A stretch of 64,000 nucleotides of DNA, from positions 62,001 through 126,000 of the forward strand of contig NZ_JACSQP010000005.1 of the NCBI RefSeq assembly GCF_014836535.1, read 5' to 3'. Below the pieces are notes generated by a model. The model was not told the origin of the DNA and searched no databases. It saw only the letters and a list, made by a program, of their open reading frames with translations. The DNA comes from Microbacterium pullorum. Lineage in GTDB: Bacteria; Actinomycetota; Actinomycetes; Actinomycetales; Microbacteriaceae. Positions within the stretch are counted from its first letter, which is position 1, and every line of letters starts with the position of its first letter. Made by a program: the position numbers and the translations under genes. Positions 1 through 8,059 of the stretch are shown piece by piece.

Positions 1-606
1 TTCATCGGCCCCAGCTGGGGAGCCGACGTCACCCGGCAGTCGCTGTGGGGACTCGCGATCTTCCTCGCGCTGACCTTCCTCATCCTCGCGCTGTACTTCC
101 GCACCTGGAAGATGTCGGCGGCCGCCATCATCGGTCTGGTCGACGTGCTCATCATCACGGTCGGCGTGTACGCGCTCTGCGGCTTCGAGATCTCTCCGGC
201 CGCGGTCATCGGGTTCCTCACGATCCTCTCGTACGCCCTGTACGACACGACCGTGGTGTTCGACAAGATCAGGGAGAACACGATGGAGGACGGCGAGAGA
301 TCCAGCCGTCTGTTCGGCGAGTCGGTGAACCTCGCCGTCAACCAGACCCTCGTGCGCTCCATCAACACGACCGTCGTCGCGATCCTCCCGACCGGCGCGA
401 TCCTCTTCATCGGTGCGCTGTGGCTGGGCGCGCAGACGCTCACCGACATCTCGCTGTCGATCTTCGTGGGCACCATCGTGGCGGCGTACTCGACGGTGTT
501 CGTCGCCGCTCCGCTGTACTCGTTGCTGCGCGAGAACGAGCCGGCGATCAAGGCGCGTGACGAGCGGGTGCGCGCCGCGCGCGCGCTCGCCCTCGCCGAC
601 GCCTGA
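1..606 (+). CDS. secF: Protein translocase subunit SecF, C-terminal part
   Basis: Partial gene: it is open from the first base of the window in frame 1 and stops with TGA at 604-606, leaving 201 residues. SecF works with SecD in the inner membrane and uses the proton gradient to help proteins cross the SecYEG channel. The visible part holds the last membrane helices and the SecF signature VVFDKIREN, about 85 residues in. The tail after the last helix is short and charged. secD would be expected just upstream, outside the window. RelA follows after 68 bases, the usual actinobacterial neighbour. The family assignment is firm; only the N-terminal half is missing. Confidence 0.95.
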   Translation, partial: FIGPSWGADVTRQSLWGLAIFLALTFLILALYFRTWKMSAAAIIGLVDVLIITVGVYALCGFEISPAAVIGFLTILSYALYDTTVVFDKIRENTMEDGERSSRLFGESVNLAVNQTLVRSINTTVVAILPTGAILFIGALWLGAQTLTDISLSIFVGTIVAAYSTVFVAAPLYSLLRENEPAIKARDERVRAARALALADA

Positions 607-635
607 CGTCCAGCCGCGTCTGCGGGACGCGGGCG

Positions 636-641
636 TAGAAT
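636..641 (+). promoter_or_regulatory. Predicted -10 box (TAGAAT) upstream of relA
   Basis: TAGAAT fits the actinobacterial TAnnnT -10 consensus. Transcription would begin near 648-649, right at the ATG of a nine-codon reading frame that overlaps the relA start. No convincing -35 box is seen. Confidence 0.5.
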
Positions 642-648
642 TGTCGCG

Positions 649-678
649 ATGACCAGCCGAGCGGAGGTGAGCGCATGA
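649..678 (+). CDS. Possible leaderless leader peptide overlapping the relA start
   Basis: A nine-codon frame, MTSRAEVSA then TGA, begins seven bases after a TAGAAT -10 box. Its stop TGA (676-678) overlaps the relA ATG (675-677). The relA Shine-Dalgarno sequence GGAGG (662-666) lies inside it. If the mRNA starts at this ATG, the peptide would be translated as a leaderless message and relA would be coupled to it. This is inference from spacing only. The frame is too short to judge by coding bias, and it could be a chance ATG in the relA leader. Confidence 0.3.
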   Translation: MTSRAEVSA

Positions 679-2924
679 CCGAGACGGCGCCCGCCGCCCA
701 GACCTCGTCGCTGCGCCGCCTCGTGCCCCGGATCTTCTCCCGTGCCGCGCGGCGAGATGACGTCAACCAGCTCCTGCGCACCGTGCGCACCCATCACCCC
801 AAAGGCGATCTCGCGATCATCGAGCGCGCGTACGCCACCGCCGACAAGGCGCACGCGGGGCAGAAGCGCCAGAGCGGCGAGCCGTACATCACGCATCCGC
901 TCGCCGTTGCTCAGATCCTCGCCGACCTGGGTCTCGGGCCCCGCGCGATCGCGGCGGCCCTGCTGCACGACACCGTAGAGGACACCGACTATCCGCTCGA
1001 CCAGCTGACCGCCGACTTCGGCGACGAGGTGGCGATGCTGGTCGACGGCGTCACGAAGCTCGACAAGGTCAAGTACGGCGACGCGGCACAGGCAGAGACC
1101 GTGCGCAAGATGATCGTGGCGATGTCGCGCGACATCCGGGTGCTGCTGATCAAGCTGGCCGACCGCCTGCACAACGCGCGCACCTGGGGCTTCGTCCCGC
1201 CCGAGAAGGCGGCGAAGAAGGCGACCGAGACGCTCGAGATCTACGCGCCGCTCGCGCACCGCCTCGGCATCCAGGCGGTCAAGTCCGAGCTCGAAGACCT
1301 GTCCTTCGCGGTGCTGCACCCCAAGCTCTACGCCGAGATCGACAGCCTGGTCAAGCAGCGCACTCCGCAGCGGGAGCAGTACGTGCAGTCGGTCATCGAG
1401 GCCGTCGAGTCGGACCTGCGCGAACTGCGCATCCGCGGCCGCATCATGGGCCGGCCGAAGCAACTGTACTCGGTCTACCAGAAGATGGTCGTACGCGGCC
1501 GCGAGTTCGACGACATCTACGACCTCATCGGCATCCGCGTGCTCGTGAACACGGTGCGCGACTGCTACGCCGTGCTGGGTGCCCTGCACGCCCGCTGGAC
1601 ACCGCTGCCCGGCCGGTTCAAGGACTACATCGCCACCCCCAAGTTCAACCTGTACCAGTCGCTGCACACGACCGTCATCGGTCCGGGGGGCCGCACGGTC
1701 GAGATCCAGATCCGCACCAACGAGATGCACCAGCAGGCCGAATACGGTGTCGCGGCGCACTGGAAGTACAAGGAGCGGATGGCGGGCGGCAAGACCGACC
1801 CCAAGGCCGTGGACGCCGACCTCGCCTGGCTCGCCCACATCTCCGACTGGCAGGCCGAGACCGCCGACCCGGGGGAGTTCCTCGACTCGCTGCGGTTCGA
1901 GATCGGCGCCAAAGAGGTCTACGTCTTCACCCCCAAGGGGCGCGTGATCGGGCTTCCCGCCGGGGCGACGCCGGTGGACTTCGCCTACGCGGTGCACACC
2001 GAGGTCGGTCACCGCACGATGGGCGCCAAGGTAAACGGGCGCCTCGTGCCGCTGGAGTCCGAGCTCAAGAGCGGTGACGTGGTCGAGGTGTTCACCTCGA
2101 AGAACCCCGACGCCGGCCCCAGCCAGGACTGGCTCGGCTTCGTCAAGAGCACCCGCGCGCGCAGCAAGATCCGCGGGTGGTTCACCAAGGAGCGCCGCGA
2201 AGAGGCCATCGAGCAGGGCAAGGAGGCCATCGCCCGCGCGATGCGCCGCCAGAACCTGCCGCTCCAGCGCCTCATGAGCCAGGACTCGTTCGGCGAGGTC
2301 GCCCAACAGCTGCGCTACGAGGACGTCTCGGCGCTGTACGCCGCGGTCGGCGAAGGACACGTCTCCACCCAATCGGTGATCGAGAAGGTCACCGCCCTCG
2401 TCAGCCAGTCCGACACCGCGACCGGTCCGATCGACCTGCCGCAGCTGGGCCGCGCGCGTCAGCCTCGCAGCAGCGATTCGGGCGTCTTGGTGCGCGGGGC
2501 GCCCGACATCCTCGTCAAGCTCGCCAAGTGCTGCACGCCGGTCCCCGGCGACGAGATCATCGGCTTCGTCACCCGCGGCAGCGGCGTCTCGGTGCACCGC
2601 GCGGATTGCACCAACGTGCAATCGCTGATGGCCGACAAAGAACGCCTCATCGAGGTCGAGTGGGCGCCGACCACCAAGAGCCTGTTCCTGGTGCAGATCC
2701 AGGTCGAGGCGCTGGACCGCTCGGGTCTGCTCAGCGACGTGACCCGCGTGCTCAGCGAACATCACGTCAACATCCTGTCGGCGAGCGTGTCGACCACCAA
2801 TGACCGGTTGGCGCTCAGCCGGTTCGTGTTCGAGATGGGTGACACCGTGCACCTGGACCGTGTGCTCAACGCGGTGCGTCGCATCGACGCGGTATACGAC
2901 GTCTACCGGGTCACCTCCTCCTGA
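675..2924 (+). CDS. relA: Bifunctional (p)ppGpp synthetase/hydrolase (RelA/SpoT, RSH family)
   Basis: 749 residues, the normal length for a long actinobacterial RSH protein, which makes and degrades the alarmone (p)ppGpp in the cytoplasm. An HD hydrolase domain comes first, with HDTVEDT at residues 98-104. The synthetase domain follows at about 255-370, with RFKD at 314-317 and EIQIRT near 343. The R-x-K-D form is known from bifunctional enzymes, while synthetase-only RelA has an acidic version. A TGS domain (about 408-475), a conserved double-cysteine segment ([12 protein letters not shown]) and a C-terminal ACT domain follow. The ATG has GGAGG eight bases upstream. The last 22 bases overlap the end of the convergent gene on the minus strand. 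Confidence 0.96.
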   Translation: MTETAPAAQTSSLRRLVPRIFSRAARRDDVNQLLRTVRTHHPKGDLAIIERAYATADKAHAGQKRQSGEPYITHPLAVAQILADLGLGPRAIAAALLHDTVEDTDYPLDQLTADFGDEVAMLVDGVTKLDKVKYGDAAQAETVRKMIVAMSRDIRVLLIKLADRLHNARTWGFVPPEKAAKKATETLEIYAPLAHRLGIQAVKSELEDLSFAVLHPKLYAEIDSLVKQRTPQREQYVQSVIEAVESDLRELRIRGRIMGRPKQLYSVYQKMVVRGREFDDIYDLIGIRVLVNTVRDCYAVLGALHARWTPLPGRFKDYIATPKFNLYQSLHTTVIGPGGRTVEIQIRTNEMHQQAEYGVAAHWKYKERMAGGKTDPKAVDADLAWLAHISDWQAETADPGEFLDSLRFEIGAKEVYVFTPKGRVIGLPAGATPVDFAYAVHTEVGHRTMGAKVNGRLVPLESELKSGDVVEVFTSKNPDAGPSQDWLGFVKSTRARSKIRGWFTKERREEAIEQGKEAIARAMRRQNLPLQRLMSQDSFGEVAQQLRYEDVSALYAAVGEGHVSTQSVIEKVTALVSQSDTATGPIDLPQLGRARQPRSSDSGVLVRGAPDILVKLAKCCTPVPGDEIIGFVTRGSGVSVHRADCTNVQSLMADKERLIEVEWAPTTKSLFLVQIQVEALDRSGLLSDVTRVLSEHHVNILSASVSTTNDRLALSRFVFEMGDTVHLDRVLNAVRRIDAVYDVYRVTSS

Positions 2925-3460
2925 CGTTCGCGCAGCCACTGCGCGGCCGCGCGTTTGTCGTGCACGGGCCCGCAGTCGGCGAGCCACCCCAGTGCGGCGT
3001 CGATGAGCGCGGGCTGGGAGCTCGCCATGCGCTCCGCCGCGGCACGGTCGGCCTCCTCCCGCGAGCGCACGAGGTCGGCGAGGGTGCGCACCGCAGTGGT
3101 GACCGCGGCGCCGCAGACGACCATGATGTCGCCGGCGGGCAGGCGCATGTCGCGGTAGCGCACCCGCAGGTCGATCGCGGGCGAGAGCCGCCGTGCCGTG
3201 ATGCGCTGCACCGCGTGCCGGGCGGGCGGCTCGTCGAGCACACCGTGCACCCAGGCGGCGCTGAGGTGCGTCGCGGCGAGGGTGTCGCCCACCAGGGGCG
3301 CGAGTGAACCCGCGCGCAGCTCGAGCGTCTCGACCGCGTCTGCGGGCATGAACCCCTCGCCCACCTCCACGACGTCGCCGTCGAGGCGCGCGGCTGCCAG
3401 CTCCGCGACCGAGAGACGACCGCCGGCGAAGTAGAGGAACGGCGAGGACATGTGCGCCAT
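2903..3460 (-). CDS. AbiEi-like hypothetical protein convergent with relA
   Basis: About 185 residues from the ATG at 3460, or 182 from a second ATG at 3451, which has GAGACG at better spacing. An upstream in-frame start at 3568 would run through a strong hairpin and into the previous gene, so I reject it. The segment [10 protein letters not shown] followed by PPARHAVQR resembles the core of AbiEi-type antitoxin proteins and related DUF559-linked proteins of Microbacteriaceae. This is recalled similarity, not a search result. No AbiEii nucleotidyltransferase toxin is adjacent. The gene ends inside the 3' end of relA (22 bp overlap), so the two transcripts are antisense at their ends. Function unknown; the protein looks soluble, with no signal peptide or membrane helix. 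Confidence 0.7.
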   Translation of the reverse strand: MAHMSSPFLYFAGGRLSVAELAAARLDGDVVEVGEGFMPADAVETLELRAGSLAPLVGDTLAATHLSAAWVHGVLDEPPARHAVQRITARRLSPAIDLRVRYRDMRLPAGDIMVVCGAAVTTAVRTLADLVRSREEADRAAAERMASSQPALIDAALGWLADCGPVHDKRAAAQWLRERQEEVTR

Positions 3461-3491
3461 CGTCTCGCATCCGCGGGGGCGCGCAACGCGA

Positions 3492-3523
3492 ACCGGCCCC
3501 GACTGTGGACAGTCGGGGCCGGT
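3492..3523 (-). terminator. Hairpin terminator after the DUF349 gene
   Basis: Two perfectly complementary 15-base arms, 3492-3506 and 3509-3523, stand 21 bases beyond the stop of the DUF349 gene on the minus strand. There is no T-run, which is common for actinobacterial terminators. It separates that transcript from the AbiEi-like gene. Confidence 0.7.
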
Positions 3524-3543
3524 GACGGGGCTGTGGAGGAGGA

Positions 3544-5169
3544 TCAGCCGCCGAGAGCGGAGAGCCACGCCTTACGAGCGGCCAGTGACTCGGATGCCGC
3601 GGCCTCGGCCTTGCGGTCGCCGGCGCTACGCGCGGCTTCGAGCTCGGCCTCGAGCTTGTCGATGGCATCCGTGAGCTGGCGCGTCATGTCGTTGGCACGC
3701 GCCTTGGTCTCGGGGTTGTTGCGCTTCCAGTCGGCCTGCTCGCGGGTGTGCAGCGCCTGCTCGATCTTGCGCAGATCGTCGTCCAGTGCGCGCTCGACCT
3801 CGCGCGGGAAGATGCGACCCACCTCGTCCCACCGACGCTGGATGCCGGTGAGCAGCTGCCGGGCCTTCGCGATGTCCTTCTCCTCAGAGACGGCAGCAGC
3901 CTCGACGATGAGGGCACGGCGCACTTCGATCTTCTCCCGCGACTCCTCGGCATCCGCCTGCTCACGCTCGGCACGGGCGCCGTAGAGGGCGTCCCCGGCG
4001 GCCTTGAAGCGGGCCCAGAGGGCGTCATCGACCTTCTTGCCGGCGCGGCCGGAGCTCTTCCACTCGTCGAGCAGATCGCGGTACGCGCCGATGCCGTCCT
4101 CACCACGGGGAGCCAGCGCCTCGGCGCGCTCCACGAGCCGCGTCTTGCGGTCGCGGGCGGCCTTGTGCGTCTCGTCGAGCTCGGCGTAGAACTCGCGGCG
4201 GTGCTTGTCGACGGTGGAACGGGCGTCGCGGAATCGCTTCCACAGCTGCTGAGCCGTCGACTTCGGCAGACGCGGACCGTTCTGCTGGTGAGCCTGCCAT
4301 TGGTCGAACAGTGAAGCCATCTCGGCGGTGGCCTGCTTCCACTGCACCGAGCGCGGGTCGCGCGCGGCGAGGGCCTCGGCCTGCTCGACGAGCGTCGTGC
4401 GGTGAGCGACGGCCCGGTCGACGGCTTCACGGGCGGCAGCGAGCTCTTCTTCCGACGCGGAGGCGAGCTCGGAGTCGAGGGCGTCGACGCGGGCATTGAG
4501 GGCGGCGAGGTCGCCGACGGCCATCGCGTCTGCGAGTTTGCCGCGCACGAGCGCGACGGCCGAACGCAGATCGGCGGCGGATGCGCCGCCGCGACGGTGA
4601 CGCACCTCCAGCAGCGTCACTTCGCTGGCGAGGTCGGTGAACTTGCGCTCGAAGTAGGCAAGCGCCTCCTCGTGCGTGCCGTCGGGATACTGGCCCACGA
4701 CGCGCCACTGGTCGCCTTCGCGCACCGAGACGGTGCCGTCATCGTCGACACGACCCCACGCGGCGGCGGGTGCCGTCGGTGCGGTCGCGGGCTTGGTGCC
4801 GGACTGCGGAGCGCGGGGGAGCGGCGGGCGCGGCGACGGGGCCGGGCTCGGCGACGGGGTGGGCGCGGCGGCCGGAGCGGCATCCTCGACGGGCACATCG
4901 CCCGGGGCCTCGACGGGCACATCGCCCGGGGCCTCGGCGGGCACATCACCCGGGGCCTCGACGGGCACATCACCCGGGGCCTCGACGGGCGTCTCGTCGG
5001 CGGAGGGCGATTCCTCTGCGGCCGGCTGCGCCGATGCCTCGGTCGGCTCGGCCTCAGTGGCCGTCGCGGCGGGCGCGGCGGACTCGATGACGTCCCCCGT
5101 CTCTGGCGCGTCGCTCGTGGGCGCGTCGGTGTCGGGGTTGTCGGGAGTGGGCTGTGCTGCGGCGTTCAC
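3544..5169 (-). CDS. DUF349 domain-containing protein
   Basis: 541 residues from a GTG at 5169, preceded by GAGGA seven bases away. An upstream GTG at 5220 sits directly against a TAGGCT -10 box and would fall before the expected transcript start. The first roughly 120 residues are acidic, Pro/Ala-rich and disordered, and include a four-copy octapeptide repeat. The rest is helical, rich in Glu, Arg and Ala, with repeated W-F or L-W-x-R-F motifs (SLFDQWQAHQ, LWKRFRDA, LWARFKAAGDAL, RRWDEVGRIF) typical of tandem DUF349 repeats and probably coiled coil. The family role is unsettled; a cytoplasmic nucleic-acid or ribosome-associated role has been suggested for some members. The small membrane protein gene on the same strand lies just upstream. 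Confidence 0.88.
   Translation of the reverse strand: MNAAAQPTPDNPDTDAPTSDAPETGDVIESAAPAATATEAEPTEASAQPAAEESPSADETPVEAPGDVPVEAPGDVPAEAPGDVPVEAPGDVPVEDAAPAAAPTPSPSPAPSPRPPLPRAPQSGTKPATAPTAPAAAWGRVDDDGTVSVREGDQWRVVGQYPDGTHEEALAYFERKFTDLASEVTLLEVRHRRGGASAADLRSAVALVRGKLADAMAVGDLAALNARVDALDSELASASEEELAAAREAVDRAVAHRTTLVEQAEALAARDPRSVQWKQATAEMASLFDQWQAHQQNGPRLPKSTAQQLWKRFRDARSTVDKHRREFYAELDETHKAARDRKTRLVERAEALAPRGEDGIGAYRDLLDEWKSSGRAGKKVDDALWARFKAAGDALYGARAEREQADAEESREKIEVRRALIVEAAAVSEEKDIAKARQLLTGIQRRWDEVGRIFPREVERALDDDLRKIEQALHTREQADWKRNNPETKARANDMTRQLTDAIDKLEAELEAARSAGDRKAEAAASESLAARKAWLSALGG
4884..4979 (-). repeat. Four tandem 24-bp units inside the DUF349 gene
   Basis: Units at 4884-4907, 4908-4931, 4932-4955 and 4956-4979 are identical or differ by one or two bases, with a degenerate fifth unit after them. 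They encode the octapeptide EAPGDVPV or EAPGDVPA in the disordered N-terminal part. A whole-codon unit means copy changes keep the frame. Confidence 0.9.
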
Positions 5170-5220
5170 GGAATAGTCCTCGTCGCGGCTGACGCCGCCT
5201 TCGCTGATCGGTCGGCTCAC

Positions 5221-5226
5221 AGCCTA
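5221..5226 (-). promoter_or_regulatory. Predicted -10 box (TAGGCT) for the DUF349 gene
   Basis: On the minus strand TAGGCT lies immediately before a GTG at 5220. A start near 5214 gives a leader of about 45 bases to the preferred GTG at 5169, which has its own Shine-Dalgarno sequence. This supports the shorter protein. Confidence 0.5.
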
Positions 5227-5245
5227 GTACGGCAGGGAGCCAGGT

Positions 5246-5518
5246 TCAGGGGGTGGTCGTCGGCTCGGGTGTGGGTTCGGTCGGGCTGGACGTCGGGGTC
5301 GGGGCGGGTGTCGGCTCGGGAGCGCCGGGGCCCGCCGTGAAGTACAGAGTCTGGCCGCCGATGACGGCGAGCACCAGCACACCGCCGACGATGCCGGCGA
5401 TCGCGTTGTCGCGCGCCCGCCGTCGCGCCTGACCGCGGTGGAAGTCCAGGCGTGCCTGGTAGATCCGTGCACGCTCACGTGCGACGCGGTCGTCACGGCC
5501 CTTCGCCCCAGCTGCCAC
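5246..5518 (-). CDS. Small single-pass membrane protein
   Basis: 90 residues, starting at a GTG with GGAGG six bases upstream. The N-terminus is strongly basic (about 40 residues rich in Arg and Lys). One membrane helix follows at about residues 41-62 (IAGIVGGVLVLAVIGGQTLY), then a short Pro/Thr/Glu-rich tail (PTPAPTPTSSPTEPTPEP). By the positive-inside rule the tail should face outward. It lies 77 bases upstream of the DUF349 gene on the same strand, an arrangement I recall from other Microbacteriaceae. Its function is not known. Confidence 0.75.
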   Translation of the reverse strand: MAAGAKGRDDRVARERARIYQARLDFHRGQARRRARDNAIAGIVGGVLVLAVIGGQTLYFTAGPGAPEPTPAPTPTSSPTEPTPEPTTTP

Positions 5519-5554
5519 GGAACCTCCCTCGATCCCGGATGCCCGGGTGGCACG

Positions 5555-5560
5555 AGCCTA
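5555..5560 (-). promoter_or_regulatory. Predicted -10 box (TAGGCT) for the small membrane protein gene
   Basis: Minus-strand TAGGCT gives a start near 5548 and a leader of about 30 bases that contains GGAGG before the GTG at 5518. It is divergent from the rarA promoter about 60 bases away. Confidence 0.45.
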
Positions 5561-5618
5561 CGCGGCCGCCAATCCGGGCCGCAAAACGGCGCGCGGCGCG
5601 AGGGTCGGTGGCCGCGAT

Positions 5619-5624
5619 TAGCCT
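5619..5624 (+). promoter_or_regulatory. Predicted -10 box (TAGCCT), leaderless type, rarA
   Basis: TAGCCT, then exactly six bases, then the GTG start of rarA. The purine-rich GGAGGG in the gap is too close to the GTG to act as a Shine-Dalgarno sequence, so a leaderless transcript is the simpler reading. Confidence 0.5.
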
Positions 5625-5630
5625 GGAGGG

Positions 5631-6959
5631 GTGACCTCTCCCGCAGCGCTCTTCCAAGGACAGACGCCGCTGCCGGTGCGCATGCGTCCCGTCTCGCTCG
5701 AAGAAGTGGCAGGCCAGCGCCACCTGCTGCGTCCCGGTTCGCCGCTCGTCGCGCTCGCATCCACCGAGACCCGCGGCGCTGCGGCATCCTCGGTCATCCT
5801 CTGGGGACCACCCGGCACCGGAAAGACGACGCTGGCGCAGGCCGTGGCGCGGTCGTCGGGCCGACGGTTCGTGGAACTGTCGGCGGTGACAGCCGGGGTG
5901 AAGGACGTGCGAGAGGTCATGCAGGAGGCACTGACCCAGCGCGACCTCTACGGGCAGTCCACCATCCTCTTCCTCGACGAGATCCACCGCTTCACCAAGG
6001 CGCAGCAGGACGCGTTGCTCCCGGGCGTGGAGAACGGCTGGGTCGTGCTCATCGCCGCGACCACCGAGAACCCGTCGTTCTCGGTGATCTCGCCACTGCT
6101 GTCTCGATCGCTGCTGCTGACCCTGCAGCCGCTCACCGACGAGGACCTCGGCATGCTGGTCGACCGCGCCGTCAGCGACGCGCGCGGTCTCGCCGGTGCC
6201 GTGACCCTCGGCGACGAGGCGCGCGCGGCCCTCATCCGGCTGGCATCCGGCGATGCCCGCCGCGCGCTCACGGCGCTCGAGGCCGCCGCGGGCATGGTCG
6301 ACGTCGATGGCGACACAGGCCAGCCGCCGGAGATCACCGCCGACCACGTCGCGCAGGCCGTCGACCGGGCGCTGCTGCGCTACGACCGGCAGGGCGACGA
6401 GCACTACGACGTGATCAGCGCGTTCATCAAGTCGATCCGCGGGTCCGACGTGGATGCCGCGATGCACTACCTCGCCCGCATGATCGAAGCCGGCGAGGAT
6501 CCGCGCTTCATCGCGCGGCGCCTCGTGATCTCGGCCTCCGAGGACATCGGTCTGGCCGATCCGCAGGCGCTGGGCATTGCGGTGGCCGCCGCCGACGCCG
6601 TGGCGTTCATCGGCATGCCCGAGGGGCGCATCCCGCTCGCCGAGGCCACCGCGTACCTGGCGACCACCGCGAAGTCCAACGCCGCGTACAACGCGATCAA
6701 CGCCGCGATCGCCGATGTTCGCGCCGGCGGATTCGGCCGGGTGCCGATGCATCTGCGCGACGCGCACTACCCGGGCGCCAAGCGACTGGGGCATGGCAAG
6801 GGTTACGTCTACCCGCACGATCTCGACGTCGGCGTCGCGACGCAGCAGTACCTGCCCGACGAGCTGCGCGGACGCCGGTACTACGAGCCCACCGGGCGCG
6901 GCGTCGAGCGCGACATCTCCGCCCGTGTGGAGAAGATCCGCAAGATCCTCGGCGACTGA
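5631..6959 (+). CDS. rarA: Replication-associated recombination protein A (RarA/MgsA), AAA+ ATPase
   Basis: 442 residues, normal family length. RarA is a clamp-loader-like AAA+ ATPase acting at stalled replication forks together with the single-strand binding protein. Walker A GPPGTGKTT lies at about residues 61-69 and Walker B LFLDEIHRF near 113. The sensor region ATTENPSFSVISPLLSR and the C-terminal MgsA domain, with SIRGSDVDAAMHYLARMIEAG, follow. The conserved C-terminal segment HLRDAHYPGAKRLGHGKGY is also present. The start is a GTG placed six bases after a -10 box. The gene stands alone: the previous genes diverge from it, and a 346-base gap with repeats follows. Confidence 0.96.
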   Translation: MTSPAALFQGQTPLPVRMRPVSLEEVAGQRHLLRPGSPLVALASTETRGAAASSVILWGPPGTGKTTLAQAVARSSGRRFVELSAVTAGVKDVREVMQEALTQRDLYGQSTILFLDEIHRFTKAQQDALLPGVENGWVVLIAATTENPSFSVISPLLSRSLLLTLQPLTDEDLGMLVDRAVSDARGLAGAVTLGDEARAALIRLASGDARRALTALEAAAGMVDVDGDTGQPPEITADHVAQAVDRALLRYDRQGDEHYDVISAFIKSIRGSDVDAAMHYLARMIEAGEDPRFIARRLVISASEDIGLADPQALGIAVAAADAVAFIGMPEGRIPLAEATAYLATTAKSNAAYNAINAAIADVRAGGFGRVPMHLRDAHYPGAKRLGHGKGYVYPHDLDVGVATQQYLPDELRGRRYYEPTGRGVERDISARVEKIRKILGD

Positions 6960-6984
6960 CCCCGTCGCCGCGTCGCGGCCATCA

Positions 6985-7018
6985 CCCGCGCCCCGCGCCC
7001 CGCGCCCCGCGCCCCGCG
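6985..7018. repeat. Seven-base tandem repeat, nearly five copies
   Basis: The unit CCGCGCC is repeated almost five times at the start of the 346-base rarA-rpsD gap (6960-7305). It may be a slippage tract. The rest of the gap holds a dyad repeat, a promoter and the rpsD leader. Confidence 0.75.
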
Positions 7019-7021
7019 TGA

Positions 7022-7088
7022 GCCGCTCGAGTGTCGCGTTCGGTGGGTGTCTACTCGCGGAAGCGTGCGCATGTGACACCCGAGCAGC
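7022..7088 (-). repeat. 67-bp dyad element, fifth copy, inverted
   Basis: Read on the minus strand, this 67-base stretch aligns end to end with the elements upstream of rpe. It shares the GCTGCTC start, GTGTCAC, the central TTCCGCG, CACCC and the GCGACAC...GAGC end. Its outer arms are complementary with mismatches. It lies about 60 bases upstream of the rpsD -10 box, between the 7-mer repeat and the promoter. Confidence 0.7.
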
Positions 7089-7150
7089 CCCGGGGGCCCG
7101 GGCGGGCGCGAGCGGCGGACGGGCTCAGGCGGCTCGGAGGCACGATCTGT

Positions 7151-7156
7151 TAGGCT
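7151..7156 (+). promoter_or_regulatory. Predicted -10 box (TAGGCT) for rpsD
   Basis: TAGGCT matches TAnnnT and would start transcription near 7163, giving a leader of about 140 bases. No clear -35 hexamer is visible. Confidence 0.5.
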
Positions 7157-7305
7157 TGATCGGCTCGAAACCCAGTTTTCGGGCATCCCCTCTTCTCTTC
7201 AACCACCTCCCGGCATGCCCCGGCGTGCAGTCCGGACAGGGCGAGGAGAGGCGATACGTCCGTGAGCCGCGAAAGTCGCGGCCACGTCATCGGAAGGAAC
7301 ACTTC
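7157..7305 (+). promoter_or_regulatory. Long structured leader of rpsD, possible S4 autoregulatory region
   Basis: No gene lies here. The segment CCTCTTCTC near 7190 can pair with GAGGAGAGG near 7244. A local hairpin forms at 7261-7286, from CGTG..CCGCGA with TCGCGG..CACG. The Shine-Dalgarno AAGGA follows before the GTG. S4 represses its own operon through leader RNA in other bacteria. That this leader does so is inference. Confidence 0.4.
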
Positions 7306-7935
7306 GTGGCAACGAAGTCCCAGGACCGCCGCAAGGTCCGTCTGTCGCGCGCCCTCGGCGTCGCACTGACCCCGAAGGCCGCCCGCTACCTCGAGAAGCG
7401 TCCCTACGCTCCCGGCGAGCACGGCCGCACCAAGCGCAAGCAGGACAGCGACTACGCCGTCCGTCTGCGCGAGAAGCAGCGTCTGCGCGAGCAGTACGGC
7501 ATCCGCGAGAAGCAGATGCGCAACACCTTCAACGAGGCACGTCGCAAGGACGGCCTGACGGGTGAGAACCTCGTCGAGCTGCTGGAGATGCGTCTGGACG
7601 CGCTCGTCGTGCGTTCCGGCCTCGCCCGCACCACCGCGCAGGCTCGCCAGCTCGTCGTGCACCGTCACATCCTCGTCGACGGCCAGACCGTGGACCGCCC
7701 GTCGTTCCGCGTGAAGCCGGGTCAGCTCATCCACGTCAAGGCCAAGAGCGAGGGCCTCGAGCCCTTCCAGGTCGCGGCCGCCGGCGGTCACGCCGAGGTG
7801 CTGCCCCCGGTTCCGGGCTACCTCGAGGTCGAGCTCGACAAGCTGCAGGCGCGCCTCGTGCGTCGCCCGAAGCGCGCCGAGGTGCCCGTCACGTGTGACG
7901 TGCAGCTCGTCGTCGAGTACTACGCCGCTCGCTGA
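7306..7935 (+). CDS. rpsD: 30S ribosomal protein S4
   Basis: 209 residues from a GTG with AAGGA upstream. The frame stays open well before it, but the protein family begins here (VATKSQDRRKVRLSRALG). S4 binds 16S rRNA early in 30S assembly and contributes to decoding fidelity. An N-terminal S4 domain precedes an RNA-binding S4 fold containing ARQLVVHRHILVDGQTVD, at about residues 110-125. The early segment lacks the four-cysteine zinc motif, so this is the zinc-independent form. The gene is monocistronic, with its own promoter and a strong terminator. Confidence 0.97.
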   Translation: MATKSQDRRKVRLSRALGVALTPKAARYLEKRPYAPGEHGRTKRKQDSDYAVRLREKQRLREQYGIREKQMRNTFNEARRKDGLTGENLVELLEMRLDALVVRSGLARTTAQARQLVVHRHILVDGQTVDRPSFRVKPGQLIHVKAKSEGLEPFQVAAAGGHAEVLPPVPGYLEVELDKLQARLVRRPKRAEVPVTCDVQLVVEYYAAR

Positions 7936-7962
7936 CCTACCGTCAGACAGCGCACACATGCG

Positions 7963-8002
7963 CGTGAAGGGCGTCGGGGTGACCCGGCGCCCTTCACGTT
8001 TT
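7963..8002 (+). terminator. Rho-independent terminator of rpsD
   Basis: Perfect 11-base arms CGTGAAGGGCG (7963-7973) and CGCCCTTCACG (7988-7998) are followed by TTTT. It stands 27 bases after the rpsD stop. Confidence 0.9.
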
Positions 8003-8007
8003 GCACC

Positions 8008-8013
8008 TAACAT
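8008..8013 (+). promoter_or_regulatory. Predicted -10 box (TAACAT) for the 68-residue membrane protein and possibly alaS
   Basis: TAACAT directly follows the rpsD terminator. The leader contains a GC-rich hairpin (CGCCGCC/GGCGGCG, about 8021-8037) before the Shine-Dalgarno sequence of the next gene. Confidence 0.4.
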
Positions 8014-8059
8014 TGAAAAGCGCCGCCGACGGCGGCGCGCAACGCGAGGATGTGGTGAC

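Noticed and set aside
2925..3568. Longer start of the AbiEi-like gene at 3568
   Set aside because: It would cross the 15-bp terminator hairpin and overlap the end of the DUF349 gene.
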